NCBI RefSeq assembly: GCF_004346925.1
Contig: NZ_CP031167.1
Location: 1,880,001-1,944,000, forward strand
Origin: Stenotrophomonas sp. ASS1
Lineage (GTDB): Bacteria > Pseudomonadota > Gammaproteobacteria > Xanthomonadales > Xanthomonadaceae
Direction of reading: 5' to 3'
DNA length: 64,000 bases
A program made the translations under genes and the position numbers. Below, piece after piece: positions 55,099 to 64,000 of the stretch. Position 1 is the first letter of the stretch. The number at the start of each line of letters is the position of its first letter. Under the pieces are notes generated by a model. That model was not told the DNA's origin. It was given only the letters and a program-made list of their open reading frames with translations, and ran no database searches.

Positions 55099-55908
55099 TC
55101 AGCCCATCAACACCTGGCCACCATCCACGTTGAGCACATGGCCGGTGATCCAGCGCGCCAGCGGCGAGCACAGGAACAGGGCGGCATCGGCGATCTCACG
55201 CGGGTGGCCGAAGCGACCGAACGGAATCTTCGCCAGCGTACCGTGGTACAGGGCGGGATCTTCGGTGCGGCGGCGGTCCCAGAGGCCGTCATCGAACTCG
55301 ATCGAGCCCGGTGCGATCGCGTTGACGCGGATCCGGTCCTTGGCCAGCGCGAGGGCCTGCGAGGTGGTGTAGTGCGACAGCGCGGCCTTGGCGGCGGCGT
55401 AGGGCGCACCACCGGGACGCGGCTGCTGTGCGGCAATCGAAGATAGATTGAGAATGCAGGCGTCGCTGGATGCGCGCAGCCAAGGCAGGGCCAGGCGCGA
55501 TGCACGCACGGCCGCCATCAGGTCGATCTGCAGGCTGGCGGCCCAGCCGTCCTCGTCGTCGGCCATGCCGTAGCCAGTGGCGTTGTTGACCAGCACATCG
55601 ATGCCACCGAGTGCATCGGCGGCGGCCTGCAGCCAGGCCTGGATCTGGCCGGGGTCGGCCAGATCGGCGGAGAACGTGTGCAGTTCGTAGCCCTGCACCC
55701 GTGCATCGGCACGCAGGGCATCCAGACCGGCCTGGCCGCGCGCGCAGACCGAGACCTGCGCACCAGCGCCGGCAAACGCCAGTGCCATTTCACGGCCAAT
55801 GCCCTTGCTGCCGCCGGCGATGAGTACGCGGCGGCCGGTGAAATCAATCACCGGCTTGCCAGCCTGAAGAGCCGAGCCATGCTCGGCTGCATTACCTGCG
55901 GTGTTCAT
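55099..55908 (-). CDS. SDR-family oxidoreductase
   Basis: 269 residues. NAD(P) motif AGGSKGIGREMALAF, VLVNNATG, serine in ILNLSSIAAQ, YAAAKAAL and C-terminal VLNVDGGQVLMG. Enoyl-ACP-reductase/3-oxoacyl-type SDR, substrate unknown. ATG 55908 has AGGA 6 bases upstream but its first 20 codons run through a SMAG repeat (NTAGNAAEHGSALQ). A GTG at 55851 (VIDFTGRRVLI) gives the normal N-terminus but lacks a ribosome site. Very close upstream of it is amaB on the same strand. Confidence 0.82.
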   Translation of the reverse strand: MNTAGNAAEHGSALQAGKPVIDFTGRRVLIAGGSKGIGREMALAFAGAGAQVSVCARGQAGLDALRADARVQGYELHTFSADLADPGQIQAWLQAAADALGGIDVLVNNATGYGMADDEDGWAASLQIDLMAAVRASRLALPWLRASSDACILNLSSIAAQQPRPGGAPYAAAKAALSHYTTSQALALAKDRIRVNAIAPGSIEFDDGLWDRRRTEDPALYHGTLAKIPFGRFGHPREIADAALFLCSPLARWITGHVLNVDGGQVLMG

Positions 55909-55940
55909 GGCCCGTCCTGCCGAGCATGGCCCGGCACTAC
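55868..55940. repeat. Two SMAG repeats, one inside the SDR N-terminus
   Basis: 55868-55892 (AGAGCCGAGCC-AT-GCTCGGCT) lies within the first codons of the SDR gene if it starts at 55908. 55919-55940 (GCCGAGC-ATG-GCCCGGC-ACTAC) lies between it and amaB. Confidence 0.8.
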
Positions 55941-55948
55941 AGAAAGCG

Positions 55949-57481
55949 TTACAGGTCGAACTTGATGCCCTGCGCCAGCGGCAGCGAATCCGAGTAGTTG
56001 ATGGTGTTGGTCTGGCGGCGCATGTAGACCTTCCATGCATCCGAGCCGGACTCGCGGCCACCGCCGGTGTCCTTCTCGCCACCGAAGGCACCGCCGATCT
56101 CCGCACCGGACGTGCCGATGTTGATGTTGGCGATGCCGCAGTCGCTGCCGGCCGCCGACAGGAACTTCTCGGCGGTCTTCAGGTTCTGGGTGAAGATCGA
56201 GGACGACAGGCCCTGCGGCACGCCGTTCTGCATGTCGATGGCTTCGTCGATGGTGTCGTACGGCATCACGTACAGGATCGGCGCGAAGGTCTCATGCTGG
56301 ACCACGGCGTCGCTGTTCTTCAGGCCCGAGACGATCGCCGGCAGCACGAAGTTGCCAGCGCGGTCGATGCGGGTGCCGCCGGTTTCGATGGTGCCGCCGG
56401 CCGCCTTGGCCTGGGCGATGGCATCGAGGAACTGCTGCACGGCGCCATCGCTGTTCAGCGGGCCCATCAGGTTGGCGGCATCGGTCGGGTCGCCGATCTT
56501 GCCTTCCACCTGCTTATAGGCCTTGACCAGCGTGGCCAGCACGTCGGCATAGATCGAGCGGTGCACGATCAGGCGGCGGGTGGTGGTGCAGCGCTGGCCG
56601 GCGGTACCGACCGCGCCGAACACGATGCCCGGCACGGCCAGCTTCAGGTCGGCGGTTTCGTCCAGGATGATGGCGTTGTTGCCACCCAGCTCCAGCAGGC
56701 AGCGGCCCAGGCGGCGCGCAACCTTCTCATTGACGGTGCGGCCAACCTGGGTCGAGCCGGTGAAGCTGATCAGCGGCACGCGACGGTCATCGACCAACTT
56801 CTCCGACAGCGCAGTGCCGGCATCGTTGATCAGGAAGAAGATGTCCGGGAAGCCGGCTTCGCGCAGGGCGTCGTTGCAGATCTTCAACGAGGCGATGGCG
56901 GTCAGCGGCGTCTTGTTGGACGGCTTCCAGATGCACACGTCGCCACAGATGGCGGCCAGGAACGAATTCCAGCTCCACACCGCGACCGGGAAGTTGAAGG
57001 CCGAGATGATGCCGACCAGGCCCAGCGGGTGGTACTGCTCGTACATGCGGTGGCCGGGGCGCTCGGAATGCATGGTGTAGCCGTACAGCATGCGGCTCTG
57101 GCCCACGGCGAAATCGGCGATGTCGATCATCTCCTGCACTTCGCCATCGCCTTCCGGCTTGCTCTTGCCCATTTCCAGGGCGACCAGCGAACCCAGGGCG
57201 TCCTTGTGCTTGCGCAGTGCTTCGCCGCAAAGGCGCACGGCTTCACCGCGGCGCGGCGCCGGCGTGGTGCGCCAGATCTTGAAGGCTTCCTGGGCGCGAG
57301 CGACGACGGTCTCGTACTCGGCCTCGGTGGTCGCGCGGACCTGCGCGATCGGCTCGCCGGTGGTCGGGTTGACCGGGGTGATCAGCTCACCGCTGGTCGC
57401 GCTCGACCACTCCCCGTTGCCCAGGTACGTGCCAGCGTTGATCGCGTCCAGGCCAAGGGACTTGAGCAGCTCGGAAGACAT
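55949..57481 (-). CDS. amaB: ALDH7-type aldehyde dehydrogenase (piperideine-6-carboxylate dehydrogenase)
   Basis: 510 residues. Catalytic Cys in [12 protein letters not shown], glutamate in [10 protein letters not shown], coenzyme motif [12 protein letters not shown], and [18 protein letters not shown] near the end. The [32 protein letters not shown] layout is that of ALDH7A1/AmaB enzymes, which oxidise L-aminoadipate semialdehyde in lysine breakdown. AGGAGT lies 6 bases before the ATG. Adjacent SDR and SMAG repeats share its strand. Confidence 0.92.
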   Translation of the reverse strand: MSSELLKSLGLDAINAGTYLGNGEWSSATSGELITPVNPTTGEPIAQVRATTEAEYETVVARAQEAFKIWRTTPAPRRGEAVRLCGEALRKHKDALGSLVALEMGKSKPEGDGEVQEMIDIADFAVGQSRMLYGYTMHSERPGHRMYEQYHPLGLVGIISAFNFPVAVWSWNSFLAAICGDVCIWKPSNKTPLTAIASLKICNDALREAGFPDIFFLINDAGTALSEKLVDDRRVPLISFTGSTQVGRTVNEKVARRLGRCLLELGGNNAIILDETADLKLAVPGIVFGAVGTAGQRCTTTRRLIVHRSIYADVLATLVKAYKQVEGKIGDPTDAANLMGPLNSDGAVQQFLDAIAQAKAAGGTIETGGTRIDRAGNFVLPAIVSGLKNSDAVVQHETFAPILYVMPYDTIDEAIDMQNGVPQGLSSSIFTQNLKTAEKFLSAAGSDCGIANINIGTSGAEIGGAFGGEKDTGGGRESGSDAWKVYMRRQTNTINYSDSLPLAQGIKFDL

Positions 57482-57903
57482 GCAGACTCCTGTGTTTCGT
57501 TACGTTGTTTGGCGCCATCGCGGGCAGGTGGGGGACGCGATGAACAGAACCGCCGATGGTAGCAGAGGGAGGTTGCTGGGCTTTGGTGCGGTGCGGGGTG
57601 GCGTGGGACGTCAAAGAATCGACGTTGAGCCCGTTGGGAAGGTTCAGGTTTGACGTGAAATGACCCATTTTGATGCAAATTGACACATTTAAAATTCGTA
57701 ATAGTTGCAATGACTTACACCTTGGTAAGGTCGTACGGTCAGGTGTCTGCCCTGTCGAAATTCCTATCTTTTGGCCCAGACATCATTCACAATTCAGTCA
57801 CGCCTGATTGACAAACCTTTGACAATCACGTGCTGGCTGGGGAGTCCATGCGCGTGAAGACGAACAATTCAGCGTTCGGTCGAGTCGTGAATGGAGAAGT
57901 GCT
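57482..57903. promoter_or_regulatory. A+T-rich divergent regulatory region before the exopolysaccharide cluster
   Basis: About 420 bases, clearly richer in A+T than neighbours. At 57805-57828 a 24-base near-palindrome has TGATTG and CAATCA ends and CAAA/TTTG inner arms, with two overlapping TTGACA hexamers (57808 and 57819). Another TTGACA is at 57680. Promoters for amaB (left) and the polysaccharide genes (right) must lie here; -10 boxes are not clear. Confidence 0.5.
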
Positions 57904-57922
57904 TTGCTACATGGATCAGTAG
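57848..57922 (+). CDS. Possible 24-residue leader peptide
   Basis: ATG 57848 to TAG 57922, with GGGGAG just before the ATG. It overlaps the ribosome site and TTG start of the next gene in another frame. Its sequence (MRVKTNNSAFGRVVNGEVLC...) has no known match. It may couple or attenuate translation of the priming transferase gene; it may also be chance. Confidence 0.35.
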   Translation: MRVKTNNSAFGRVVNGEVLCYMDQ

Positions 57923-59361
57923 AAGACCTCCCCGCAGCGCGGGCCCGGGCAGGCCGCCGCCGCGTCGAGGCCCGGGCGGCCCTTGAGTTGGGGTTGCGCC
58001 TGGGCGATCTGTTGCTGCTGCCGGGCATGGCGGTGCTCTCCCACATTCTGCTGAACGGAGCAGGCGCGCCGGACTCCTCCCAGCGCATCGTGTTCGGCGC
58101 GGTGATCCTCAGCGCCATCGTCTGCTTCTCTGTAGCGCCGATGTACCGCAACTGGCGGATCCGTGGCCTTCTGGCTGATCTCTGGCTGTTGTTGCTGGCC
58201 TGGTCCGGCACCTTCGCGTTGTTCTCGCTCTATGTCGTCCTGATCGGACTTGCCGATGCGGTCCCCTCTACCTGGCTGATTGGCTGGTATGCCTTTGGCC
58301 TGGGCTCAATGGCGGTGCTGCGCGTATTGCTGAGGGTGCAGTTGCACCGCCTGCGCTCGCGCGGGATGGACCATGAGCGGATCCTGCTGGTCGGACTGCG
58401 GGCCCCTGCTTTGAGGTTGCATCGCCTGCTGCGTGGAAAGCCAGAGCTTGGCAAGGACGTCATCGGCTATTTCGCCAGTGCGGGCGATATCGCCACCCGT
58501 CGTGGCGGTGATGCGCCGCGGAGGCTGGGTATGCTGGCCGAGGTCCCGCAGTACATGGATCAGCACCGCGGCGAATTCGATCAGGTCTGGGTGTCGATGC
58601 CGATGGGGCACGCGGCCGCGATCAAGGACATGCTCAAGCAGATCGAGCGATTTCCGGTGCCGGTGCGCCTGATTCCGGATACCACGGGGCTGGGTGCGTT
58701 GAATCCCGGCGTACACCAGGTGGGTGACGTGCCGATGATCGGCGTGCGCCAGGGTCTGGTGGATCATCGCTTCCGCCTGTTCAAGCGGGTTGAGGACATC
58801 GTTGTGGCAGGCATTGCGGTGATCCTTCTGGCGCCGCTGTTTGCCGTGCTGGCCATCGGCGTGAAGCTGAGCTCACCGGGGCCGGTGCTTTTCCGGCAGA
58901 AACGTCATGGCCTTGGCGGTAAAGAGTTCTGGATGCTCAAGTTCCGCTCCATGCGTGTGCACGCGGAGGGGGAGGGGCAGATCACCCAGGCAACGCGGGG
59001 TGATCCGCGCGTCACCCGGTTTGGCGCCTTCCTGCGCCGCAGCAGCCTGGACGAGCTGCCGCAGTTCTTCAATGTGCTGGGTGGGAACATGTCGGTGGTG
59101 GGGCCGCGACCGCACGCGATCCAGCACAACAACCACTACGAGCGGGTGATCGAACGCTACATGCACCGCCACTACGTCAAGCCGGGAATCACAGGCTGGG
59201 CGCAGGTGCATGGGTTGCGTGGCGAGACGCCGGAGCTGCGCTCGATGAAGAAGCGCGTCCAGTACGACATCGATTACATCCGGCGCTGGAGTCCTACGCT
59301 GGACGTGAGGATCATCGTGCTGACGGCGTTGAAGGTTCTGGGGCAAAAATCGGCGTACTAA
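57904..59361 (+). CDS. Polyprenyl-phosphate glycosyl-1-phosphate transferase (GumD-like)
   Basis: 485 residues. Four N-terminal helices, a nucleotide-binding-like middle, a fifth helix (DIVVAGIAVILLAPLFAVLA) and the catalytic C-terminus: KFRSMRVHAEG, RRSSLDELPQFFNVLGG, NMSVVGPRPHA and KPGITGWAQVHGLRGET. This is the priming enzyme that loads glucose-1-P (GumD/WcaJ) onto undecaprenyl phosphate. Start is TTG 57904 with GGAGAA 5 bases before it; no ATG or GTG is available in frame upstream. First gene of the exopolysaccharide cluster. Confidence 0.92.
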   Translation: MLHGSVEDLPAARARAGRRRVEARAALELGLRLGDLLLLPGMAVLSHILLNGAGAPDSSQRIVFGAVILSAIVCFSVAPMYRNWRIRGLLADLWLLLLAWSGTFALFSLYVVLIGLADAVPSTWLIGWYAFGLGSMAVLRVLLRVQLHRLRSRGMDHERILLVGLRAPALRLHRLLRGKPELGKDVIGYFASAGDIATRRGGDAPRRLGMLAEVPQYMDQHRGEFDQVWVSMPMGHAAAIKDMLKQIERFPVPVRLIPDTTGLGALNPGVHQVGDVPMIGVRQGLVDHRFRLFKRVEDIVVAGIAVILLAPLFAVLAIGVKLSSPGPVLFRQKRHGLGGKEFWMLKFRSMRVHAEGEGQITQATRGDPRVTRFGAFLRRSSLDELPQFFNVLGGNMSVVGPRPHAIQHNNHYERVIERYMHRHYVKPGITGWAQVHGLRGETPELRSMKKRVQYDIDYIRRWSPTLDVRIIVLTALKVLGQKSAY

Positions 59362-59513
59362 GGTGGTCGATTTCTGGAACTGCGACGTAATTCCATGAAT
59401 CTGTTAGCGATTTCATCGCCTGTAGTGTGCTTGTAAGGTATGCTGTGCGGCTGCCGCCGGACCTGGATGTTCTGGTCGCGTGCGCCGCAAGGAATGCCAC
59501 AGGATCCAGGTCA

Positions 59514-59948
59514 GTGTTCAAGAACGTTCTTTTTGTATGTGTCGGCAACATCTGCCGCAGTCCCTCCGCAGAAGTGATGCTGCGCCAGGCGGTCGAGGGC
59601 AAGGGGGTCCAGGTATCCTCCGCTGGTCTCGGTGCGCTGGTTGGGCATGGCATTGATGCCACAGCGCAGGAGCTGCTGGTCGAGCAGGGCATGGATGGCC
59701 TGGCCCATCGCGCGCGCCAGATCGATGACGCCATCCTGGGAGCCGCTGATCTGGTGCTGACCATGGAGCGCAAGCACGTGCGTCGCATTGCCGAAATCGC
59801 ACCGCAGGCCTCGGGAAAGACGTTCCTGCTGGGCAAGTGGCAGCAGGATCGGGAGATTCCCGATCCGTACCGCCAGCAACGCCCTGCGTTCGAACATGTT
59901 TACAAGTTGATGGCCGAGGGTGTGGAGAGCTGGGCGCGGCACCTGTAG
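59514..59948 (+). CDS. wzb: Low-molecular-weight protein-tyrosine phosphatase
   Basis: 144 residues. The P-loop CVGNICRSPSAE is at the N-terminus and the general-acid motif DPY (EIPDPYRQ) near the C-terminus, as in Wzb/Etp. Removes phosphate from the tyrosine kinase encoded next, cycling polymer assembly. Start is GTG 59514, which gives the standard N-terminus FKNVLFVCVGN. Confidence 0.92.
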   Translation: MFKNVLFVCVGNICRSPSAEVMLRQAVEGKGVQVSSAGLGALVGHGIDATAQELLVEQGMDGLAHRARQIDDAILGAADLVLTMERKHVRRIAEIAPQASGKTFLLGKWQQDREIPDPYRQQRPAFEHVYKLMAEGVESWARHL

Positions 59949-60001
59949 CGCTGACTTCTCATCTCTGACTGCACCTACATCCAATTGAAGAGTTCTTACT
60001 G

Positions 60002-62212
60002 ATGACCACCGATACCCGTAGTCCGGCGCAGGATGATGCTGACGAAATCGACTTGCGGCAGTTGCTCGGCACGCTGATTGACCACAAATGGTGGATTGCC
60101 GGAATTACGGGGACGTTTTTCGCTGTTGCTGCCGCATATGCCCTGCTGGCGACGCCCATCTATCGTGCCGACGCGATCGTGCAGGTTGAATCAAAAGTGC
60201 CGAGTCTGCCAGGCCTTTCTGATATCAGTCAGTCGCTCGGCATTGGGGGTGGCACGGCGGAGGCGACAACCGAGATCGCGCTCATCACCTCTCGCGCGGT
60301 GGTTGGCAGCGCAGTCGATGCGTTGAAGCTGGATATCACCATCGAGCCCAATCGCTTCCCGCTCCTGGGTGGCTACGTTGCGCGCAAGGCGGAGCGTGCC
60401 GATCCAGACGCTCTGGCTGATGTGCGCTTTGGCATGAGCCGTTTCGGCTGGGGCGGCGAGAAGCTGGAGATTTTCCAGCTGGACGTGCCGCGCGCGCTGC
60501 TGGCGCGCCCGATGACTCTGATCGTCGGCGAGAACAGCGGCTATGAACTGTTCGACGAAGACGACAATCTTCTATTGAAGGGGCAGGTCGGCAAGGTCGC
60601 CAGCGGAAAGGGAGTGACCGCGCAGATTGCCGAGATGCGCGCGCATCCAGGTATGCGTTTTGAAGTGACCCGCCAGCGTCACCTCACGGTGGTGGGAGAG
60701 CTGCAGAAGAAGGTTGCTGTAAGTGAGTCGGGCAAGGAGTCGGGCATCCTGACGCTGGCCTATGAGAATGAGGATCCTGATCTTGCACAGCGTTTCCTGC
60801 AGCAGGTCGCGCAGGCCTACGTGCGACAGAACGTGGAACGCAACTCGGCTGAAGCTTCTGCGCAGCTGACCTTCGTGAAGGAGCAATTGCCCAACGTACG
60901 TAATCAGGTGGACGCCGCGCAGAAGGCGCTGAGTGCCTACCAGACGCGCGCCAACTCCGTGGATCTGAGCTTGCAGACCAAGGGCTTGCTGGATCAGGAG
61001 GTGGCTGTGGAAACCAGCATCCAGCAGCTGCGATTGCAGCAGGCGGAGATGGACCGCAAGTTCACGCGTGATCATCCGGCCTATCAGGCGCTGATGCGGC
61101 AGATCGGAGAGCTGGAGGGTCGAAAGAGCGGATTCCAGGGGCAGGTGAAGCAATTGCCCGAAGCTCAGCAGGAATTGCTTCGATTGACGCGCGATCTTCA
61201 GGTCAGCAATGAGATGTATACCGGCATGCTGAATCAGGCGCAGCAGCTTGATGTGGCGCGTGCGGGTACGGTGGGCAATGTGCGCATTGTGGATGCGGCG
61301 GAGGTGGATTCGACGACTCCTGTGCGGCCGCGCAAGGCGCTGGTTGTGCTGATCGGCGTGGTACTGGGCGCATTCCTTTCAGTTGCTATGGTTCTGCTGA
61401 AGCAGATGCTCAACCGTGGCGTTGAGGATCCGGCGCAGATTGAAGAGCTTGGCCTGCCCGTCTATGCATCCATTCCCGTAAGCGCGCAGCAGCAGAGCGA
61501 TTCCGTCCGTGGCAAGTTCCGAGCCGACGGCAAGTTACACTTGCTGGCCGTCAAAGACCCTGCAGACCTCGCCATTGAGGCCGTGCGCAGCCTGCGTACC
61601 AGCCTGCATTTCGCGCGCCTGGAGGCAAAGAACAACATTGTCTTGATCTCTGGTGCCAGCCCGAATGCCGGCAAGACATTCGTCTCGTCCAATTTGGCGG
61701 CAGTGATTGCGCAGGCTGGTCAGCGCGTGCTGATCATTGATGCCGACATGCGGAAGGGAACCCTGCATAAGGCGCTGGGCGCATTGCAGACGCCGGGTCT
61801 GTCAGACCTCCTGGTAGGGAAGGTTGATCGTTCGCAGGTGGTGCGGAGCCTGCCGGGCCTGGACAACCTGAGTTTCATCGCGCGTGGTGACGTTCCGCCG
61901 AATCCTTCAGAACTGCTGATGCATGCCAACTTCACCGCGCTGCTGGAAGAGCTTGCACCCCAGTACGACCTGATCATCGTTGATACGCCCCCGATCCTAG
62001 CGGTTACGGATGCGGCGATCATCGCCCATCACGCTGGTACCTGTCTGATGGTGGCGCGGTTTGGCTTGAACCAAGCCAAGGAGCTCGCTTTGGCAAAGCG
62101 TCGATTCGAGCAGAACAACGTCCGGATCAAGGGGGCTATTTTCAATGCTGTCGAGCGGCGGGCGACGGGCTATTACAGTTACGGGTACTACGAGTACAAG
62201 TCGAGTACCTGA
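60002..62212 (+). CDS. wzc: Polysaccharide co-polymerase with tyrosine autokinase (Wzc-type)
   Basis: 736 residues. A Wzz domain with two membrane helices (about 30-50 and 447-468), a coiled-coil/GNVR region with TRDLQVSNEMYTGMLNQAQQ, then a BY-kinase: Walker A GASPNAGKT (about 551-559), Walker A' VLIIDADMRKG, Walker B LIIVDTPP. The C-terminal tail carries six tyrosines within residues 724-732 (YYSYGYYEY), the autophosphorylation cluster. Controls chain length and export. The neighbouring phosphatase is its partner. Confidence 0.95.
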   Translation: MTTDTRSPAQDDADEIDLRQLLGTLIDHKWWIAGITGTFFAVAAAYALLATPIYRADAIVQVESKVPSLPGLSDISQSLGIGGGTAEATTEIALITSRAVVGSAVDALKLDITIEPNRFPLLGGYVARKAERADPDALADVRFGMSRFGWGGEKLEIFQLDVPRALLARPMTLIVGENSGYELFDEDDNLLLKGQVGKVASGKGVTAQIAEMRAHPGMRFEVTRQRHLTVVGELQKKVAVSESGKESGILTLAYENEDPDLAQRFLQQVAQAYVRQNVERNSAEASAQLTFVKEQLPNVRNQVDAAQKALSAYQTRANSVDLSLQTKGLLDQEVAVETSIQQLRLQQAEMDRKFTRDHPAYQALMRQIGELEGRKSGFQGQVKQLPEAQQELLRLTRDLQVSNEMYTGMLNQAQQLDVARAGTVGNVRIVDAAEVDSTTPVRPRKALVVLIGVVLGAFLSVAMVLLKQMLNRGVEDPAQIEELGLPVYASIPVSAQQQSDSVRGKFRADGKLHLLAVKDPADLAIEAVRSLRTSLHFARLEAKNNIVLISGASPNAGKTFVSSNLAAVIAQAGQRVLIIDADMRKGTLHKALGALQTPGLSDLLVGKVDRSQVVRSLPGLDNLSFIARGDVPPNPSELLMHANFTALLEELAPQYDLIIVDTPPILAVTDAAIIAHHAGTCLMVARFGLNQAKELALAKRRFEQNNVRIKGAIFNAVERRATGYYSYGYYEYKSST

Positions 62213-62300
62213 GGATTTCATGGGGTGCAGCACACCCAGTCGGAAAAGCTGAATGTGATTGCTTGTGGTCCCTGCGATCAATGAATGGAGGGCCACGGAA

Positions 62301-63749
62301 TTGCTAAACAAGATCGGTTCAAAGGAAGGTCGCAGCGGGCGCTACGTGATGATCATCACGTTGCTCCTTGCCAATGTGACGAATCTCCTGATTCAGATCT
62401 TCCTTCCGCGTGCGTTGGTGCCCTCGGAGTACGTTAGCTTCTCTGTCTTCTGGGCGTCTGGTCAGCTGCTGGCTGCCATTCTCTTCGAGTGGCTGCGGAT
62501 TGGAGTAGTTAGATATTCAGAGGCTGGCCGTCCGGAAGATGCCGAGAGGCTGCGCGCGGCACTGAATTTTTGCTATGCGTTTATTGTCGGCGTGACGCTG
62601 ATGATATCGGTAGTTTGCATGGTGGTCGGTTCGCTTGGGCAGGCTCTTTACTGGGCCGGCTTTGGACTTCTCTATGCCTGCAGTCAGGGTGCTTTCGATT
62701 ACAGCCAGGCAAGGCTCCGAGCCCAGTTTAGGAACAAGGCATTTGCGGCGAGCTGGGCGTTGAGGAGTGTTCTATCGCTTGCACTGACGCTTGGTGTCGC
62801 CTATTGGACAGGAAGTGCGGCGTCGGCCGCATTGGCGCTCTGTGCCTCCTTCCTTGCTTGGCTCATGACCGTGAGTGTATTTAAGTGGCGCCTGCCGTCC
62901 CTCGACAAGCAATCCATTGAATTTCTGGTCCGATACGGTATTCCGGCAGCGCTGGCGGGAATACTTGCCTATGCATTGCCTGTTGCGGCACGTCACCTTA
63001 TTTCCTCCGCGGCGGATTCGGACCAATCCGCGGGAATGCTTCTTGGTATCGACGTCGCGCAGAAGATACTCATGGCAATAGGTGCTGCGCTGAATCTTCT
63101 GCTACTGCAGCCGCTCATCCGATCAGTCGATGCTGATGCCGAGTCTGCTCCTGTCGCGCTTGGTGATCATCTCATCCGTGTCATCGCTATTGTGACTCCT
63201 GCAGCGGTTTGCCTCGCTTTGGCGATGTATGAGTTAAGGGCGTTTGTCCCCGCTGCCTATGCGCTTGGCTACACCCTGTACATCTGGCCAGCTACGATCG
63301 CCATCGCTCTGCTTTGCGTAAAGAGTTTTGGAATTGATGCGATGTTTGTGGTCACTGGGGGAACGCGCTACTCGGCCATCACAAGTGCCATGTCGTTGAT
63401 CGTAGCAGCGCTCGGATGGGTCTCGCTTCGTACGTTCAGCGCGCTAGGGCCACTGGAAATCTTGGTCTCGCTCGTGATCGCACTTCTGCTTGGTGCGGGT
63501 GTTGGTCTGGCATTGGCGCGTAGAAAGTATGGAATTCATGTCAGATGGCGCGATGTGCTTTGTGTCGCGGCAGCATCCCTGGTAGCAGTCGGCATCAACT
63601 GGGCCTTGCCAGGCGGTCTGCACGTGCGTTCTGTTCCTGTAGGCGCGTTGGTTGCTGGCGGGATCTATATGAGCTTTTACCTTGTCTGTAATCTGCAGGG
63701 TTGCTCCACGCTGATGAGAGGCTTGATGAACAACCGGGTGCGCTCATGA
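62301..63749 (+). CDS. wzx: Wzx-type polysaccharide flippase
   Basis: 482 residues with 12-14 membrane helices and few charged residues, the MATE/PST-like flippase style that moves undecaprenyl-linked repeat units across the inner membrane. Start is TTG 62301 with GGAGGG 8 bases upstream; TTG 62259 is in frame but has no ribosome site. The gene is visibly poorer in G+C than most others, common for variable polysaccharide genes. Overlaps the next gene by 4 bases. Confidence 0.85.
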   Translation: MLNKIGSKEGRSGRYVMIITLLLANVTNLLIQIFLPRALVPSEYVSFSVFWASGQLLAAILFEWLRIGVVRYSEAGRPEDAERLRAALNFCYAFIVGVTLMISVVCMVVGSLGQALYWAGFGLLYACSQGAFDYSQARLRAQFRNKAFAASWALRSVLSLALTLGVAYWTGSAASAALALCASFLAWLMTVSVFKWRLPSLDKQSIEFLVRYGIPAALAGILAYALPVAARHLISSAADSDQSAGMLLGIDVAQKILMAIGAALNLLLLQPLIRSVDADAESAPVALGDHLIRVIAIVTPAAVCLALAMYELRAFVPAAYALGYTLYIWPATIAIALLCVKSFGIDAMFVVTGGTRYSAITSAMSLIVAALGWVSLRTFSALGPLEILVSLVIALLLGAGVGLALARRKYGIHVRWRDVLCVAAASLVAVGINWALPGGLHVRSVPVGALVAGGIYMSFYLVCNLQGCSTLMRGLMNNRVRS

Positions 63750-64000
63750 GGATTTCCCTGCTGAACAACCTGTACGCGCCCTATCACGTTGGCGGTGCGG
63801 AGAAGTCGGTCGAGTCACTTGCCCATGGGCTGGTGCAGTTGGGCCATGAGGTTTCAGTGCTGACCCTCCATGAGGGTCTCTCGATCGAGGTTGACTCCGG
63901 AAGCGGGATCAAAGTAATTCGAATTCCATTGAGGAACTCGTACTGGCCTTTTGGCGCGAAGAAGGTTCGCGCTTCCTGGCGTAAGGCTATCTGGCATGCA
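63746..64000 (+). CDS. Glycosyltransferase family 4, 3' end outside window
   Basis: N-terminal 85 residues only. The segment LLNNLYAPYHVGGAEKSVES with GLVQLGHEVSVLTL is the opening of GT4 glycosyltransferases (glycine-rich loop GGAEKS). Adds a sugar to the lipid-linked repeat unit. ATG overlaps the flippase stop (ATGA), so the cluster continues beyond the window. Confidence 0.85.
   Translation, partial: MRISLLNNLYAPYHVGGAEKSVESLAHGLVQLGHEVSVLTLHEGLSIEVDSGSGIKVIRIPLRNSYWPFGAKKVRASWRKAIWHA

Noticed and set aside
55909..57562. 553-residue plus-strand frame opposite amaB
   Set aside because: Shadow of the ALDH7 gene; no motif and no ribosome site.

Overview
The window looks like a chromosomal segment of a Stenotrophomonas (S. 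maltophilia complex) strain. The evidence is the high G+C coding style, many GTAG/CTAC-type palindromic SMAG repeats, a chromosomal APH(3')-II-type phosphotransferase, an oleate hydratase, and gene families typical of Xanthomonadaceae. This is inference from content; no marker gene such as rRNA is present.

Layout. 1-7141: an incoming SF1-type helicase followed by a complete type III restriction-modification pair (mod, res), visibly lower in G+C than the rest and probably a defence island. 7142-8510: a non-coding stretch, a small DUF-like gene and a large structured inverted-repeat element in front of it. 8511-18252: LysR/DJ-1 pair, HAD nucleotidase, DUF1963 protein, lipoprotein, a decayed patch with an IS5-family remnant and a PH-like fragment, 3-hydroxybutyrate dehydrogenase, an SRPBCC-ArsR-SRPBCC operon and a GNAT. 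18394-22548: oleate hydratase, a membrane protein and an FtrA-like regulator.

22866-33522: a co-directional nine-gene organosulfur locus: TonB receptor, FMN reductase, DUF3088 thioredoxin-like protein, two luciferase-type monooxygenases, M20 deacylase, GNAT acetyltransferase, a fused ABC permease-ATPase and its binding protein. The combination of acetylase, flavin monooxygenase, deacetylase and amino-acid importer matches the logic of S-modified-cysteine salvage in Bacillus (ytm/yxe operons). The substrate is inferred.

33698-50541: a secreted family-L-like glycosidase behind a LacI-type operator, an MBL hydrolase and TetR pair sharing two operators, an EAL phosphodiesterase, a LysR/MFS pair, an ArsR-rhodanese regulator with its operator, and two unrelated aminoglycoside-type phosphotransferases with a TetR/DUF418 operon between them. 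50683-57481: EamA exporter, murB, pyrD, methyltransferase, DUF4190 protein, an array of 41-bp palindromic repeats, an SDR and an ALDH7-type dehydrogenase.

57482-64000: a regulatory region and the start of an exopolysaccharide cluster: priming sugar-phosphate transferase, LMW tyrosine phosphatase, tyrosine autokinase/chain-length regulator, Wzx flippase and a glycosyltransferase that runs off the end. No tRNA, rRNA or CRISPR array was recognised.
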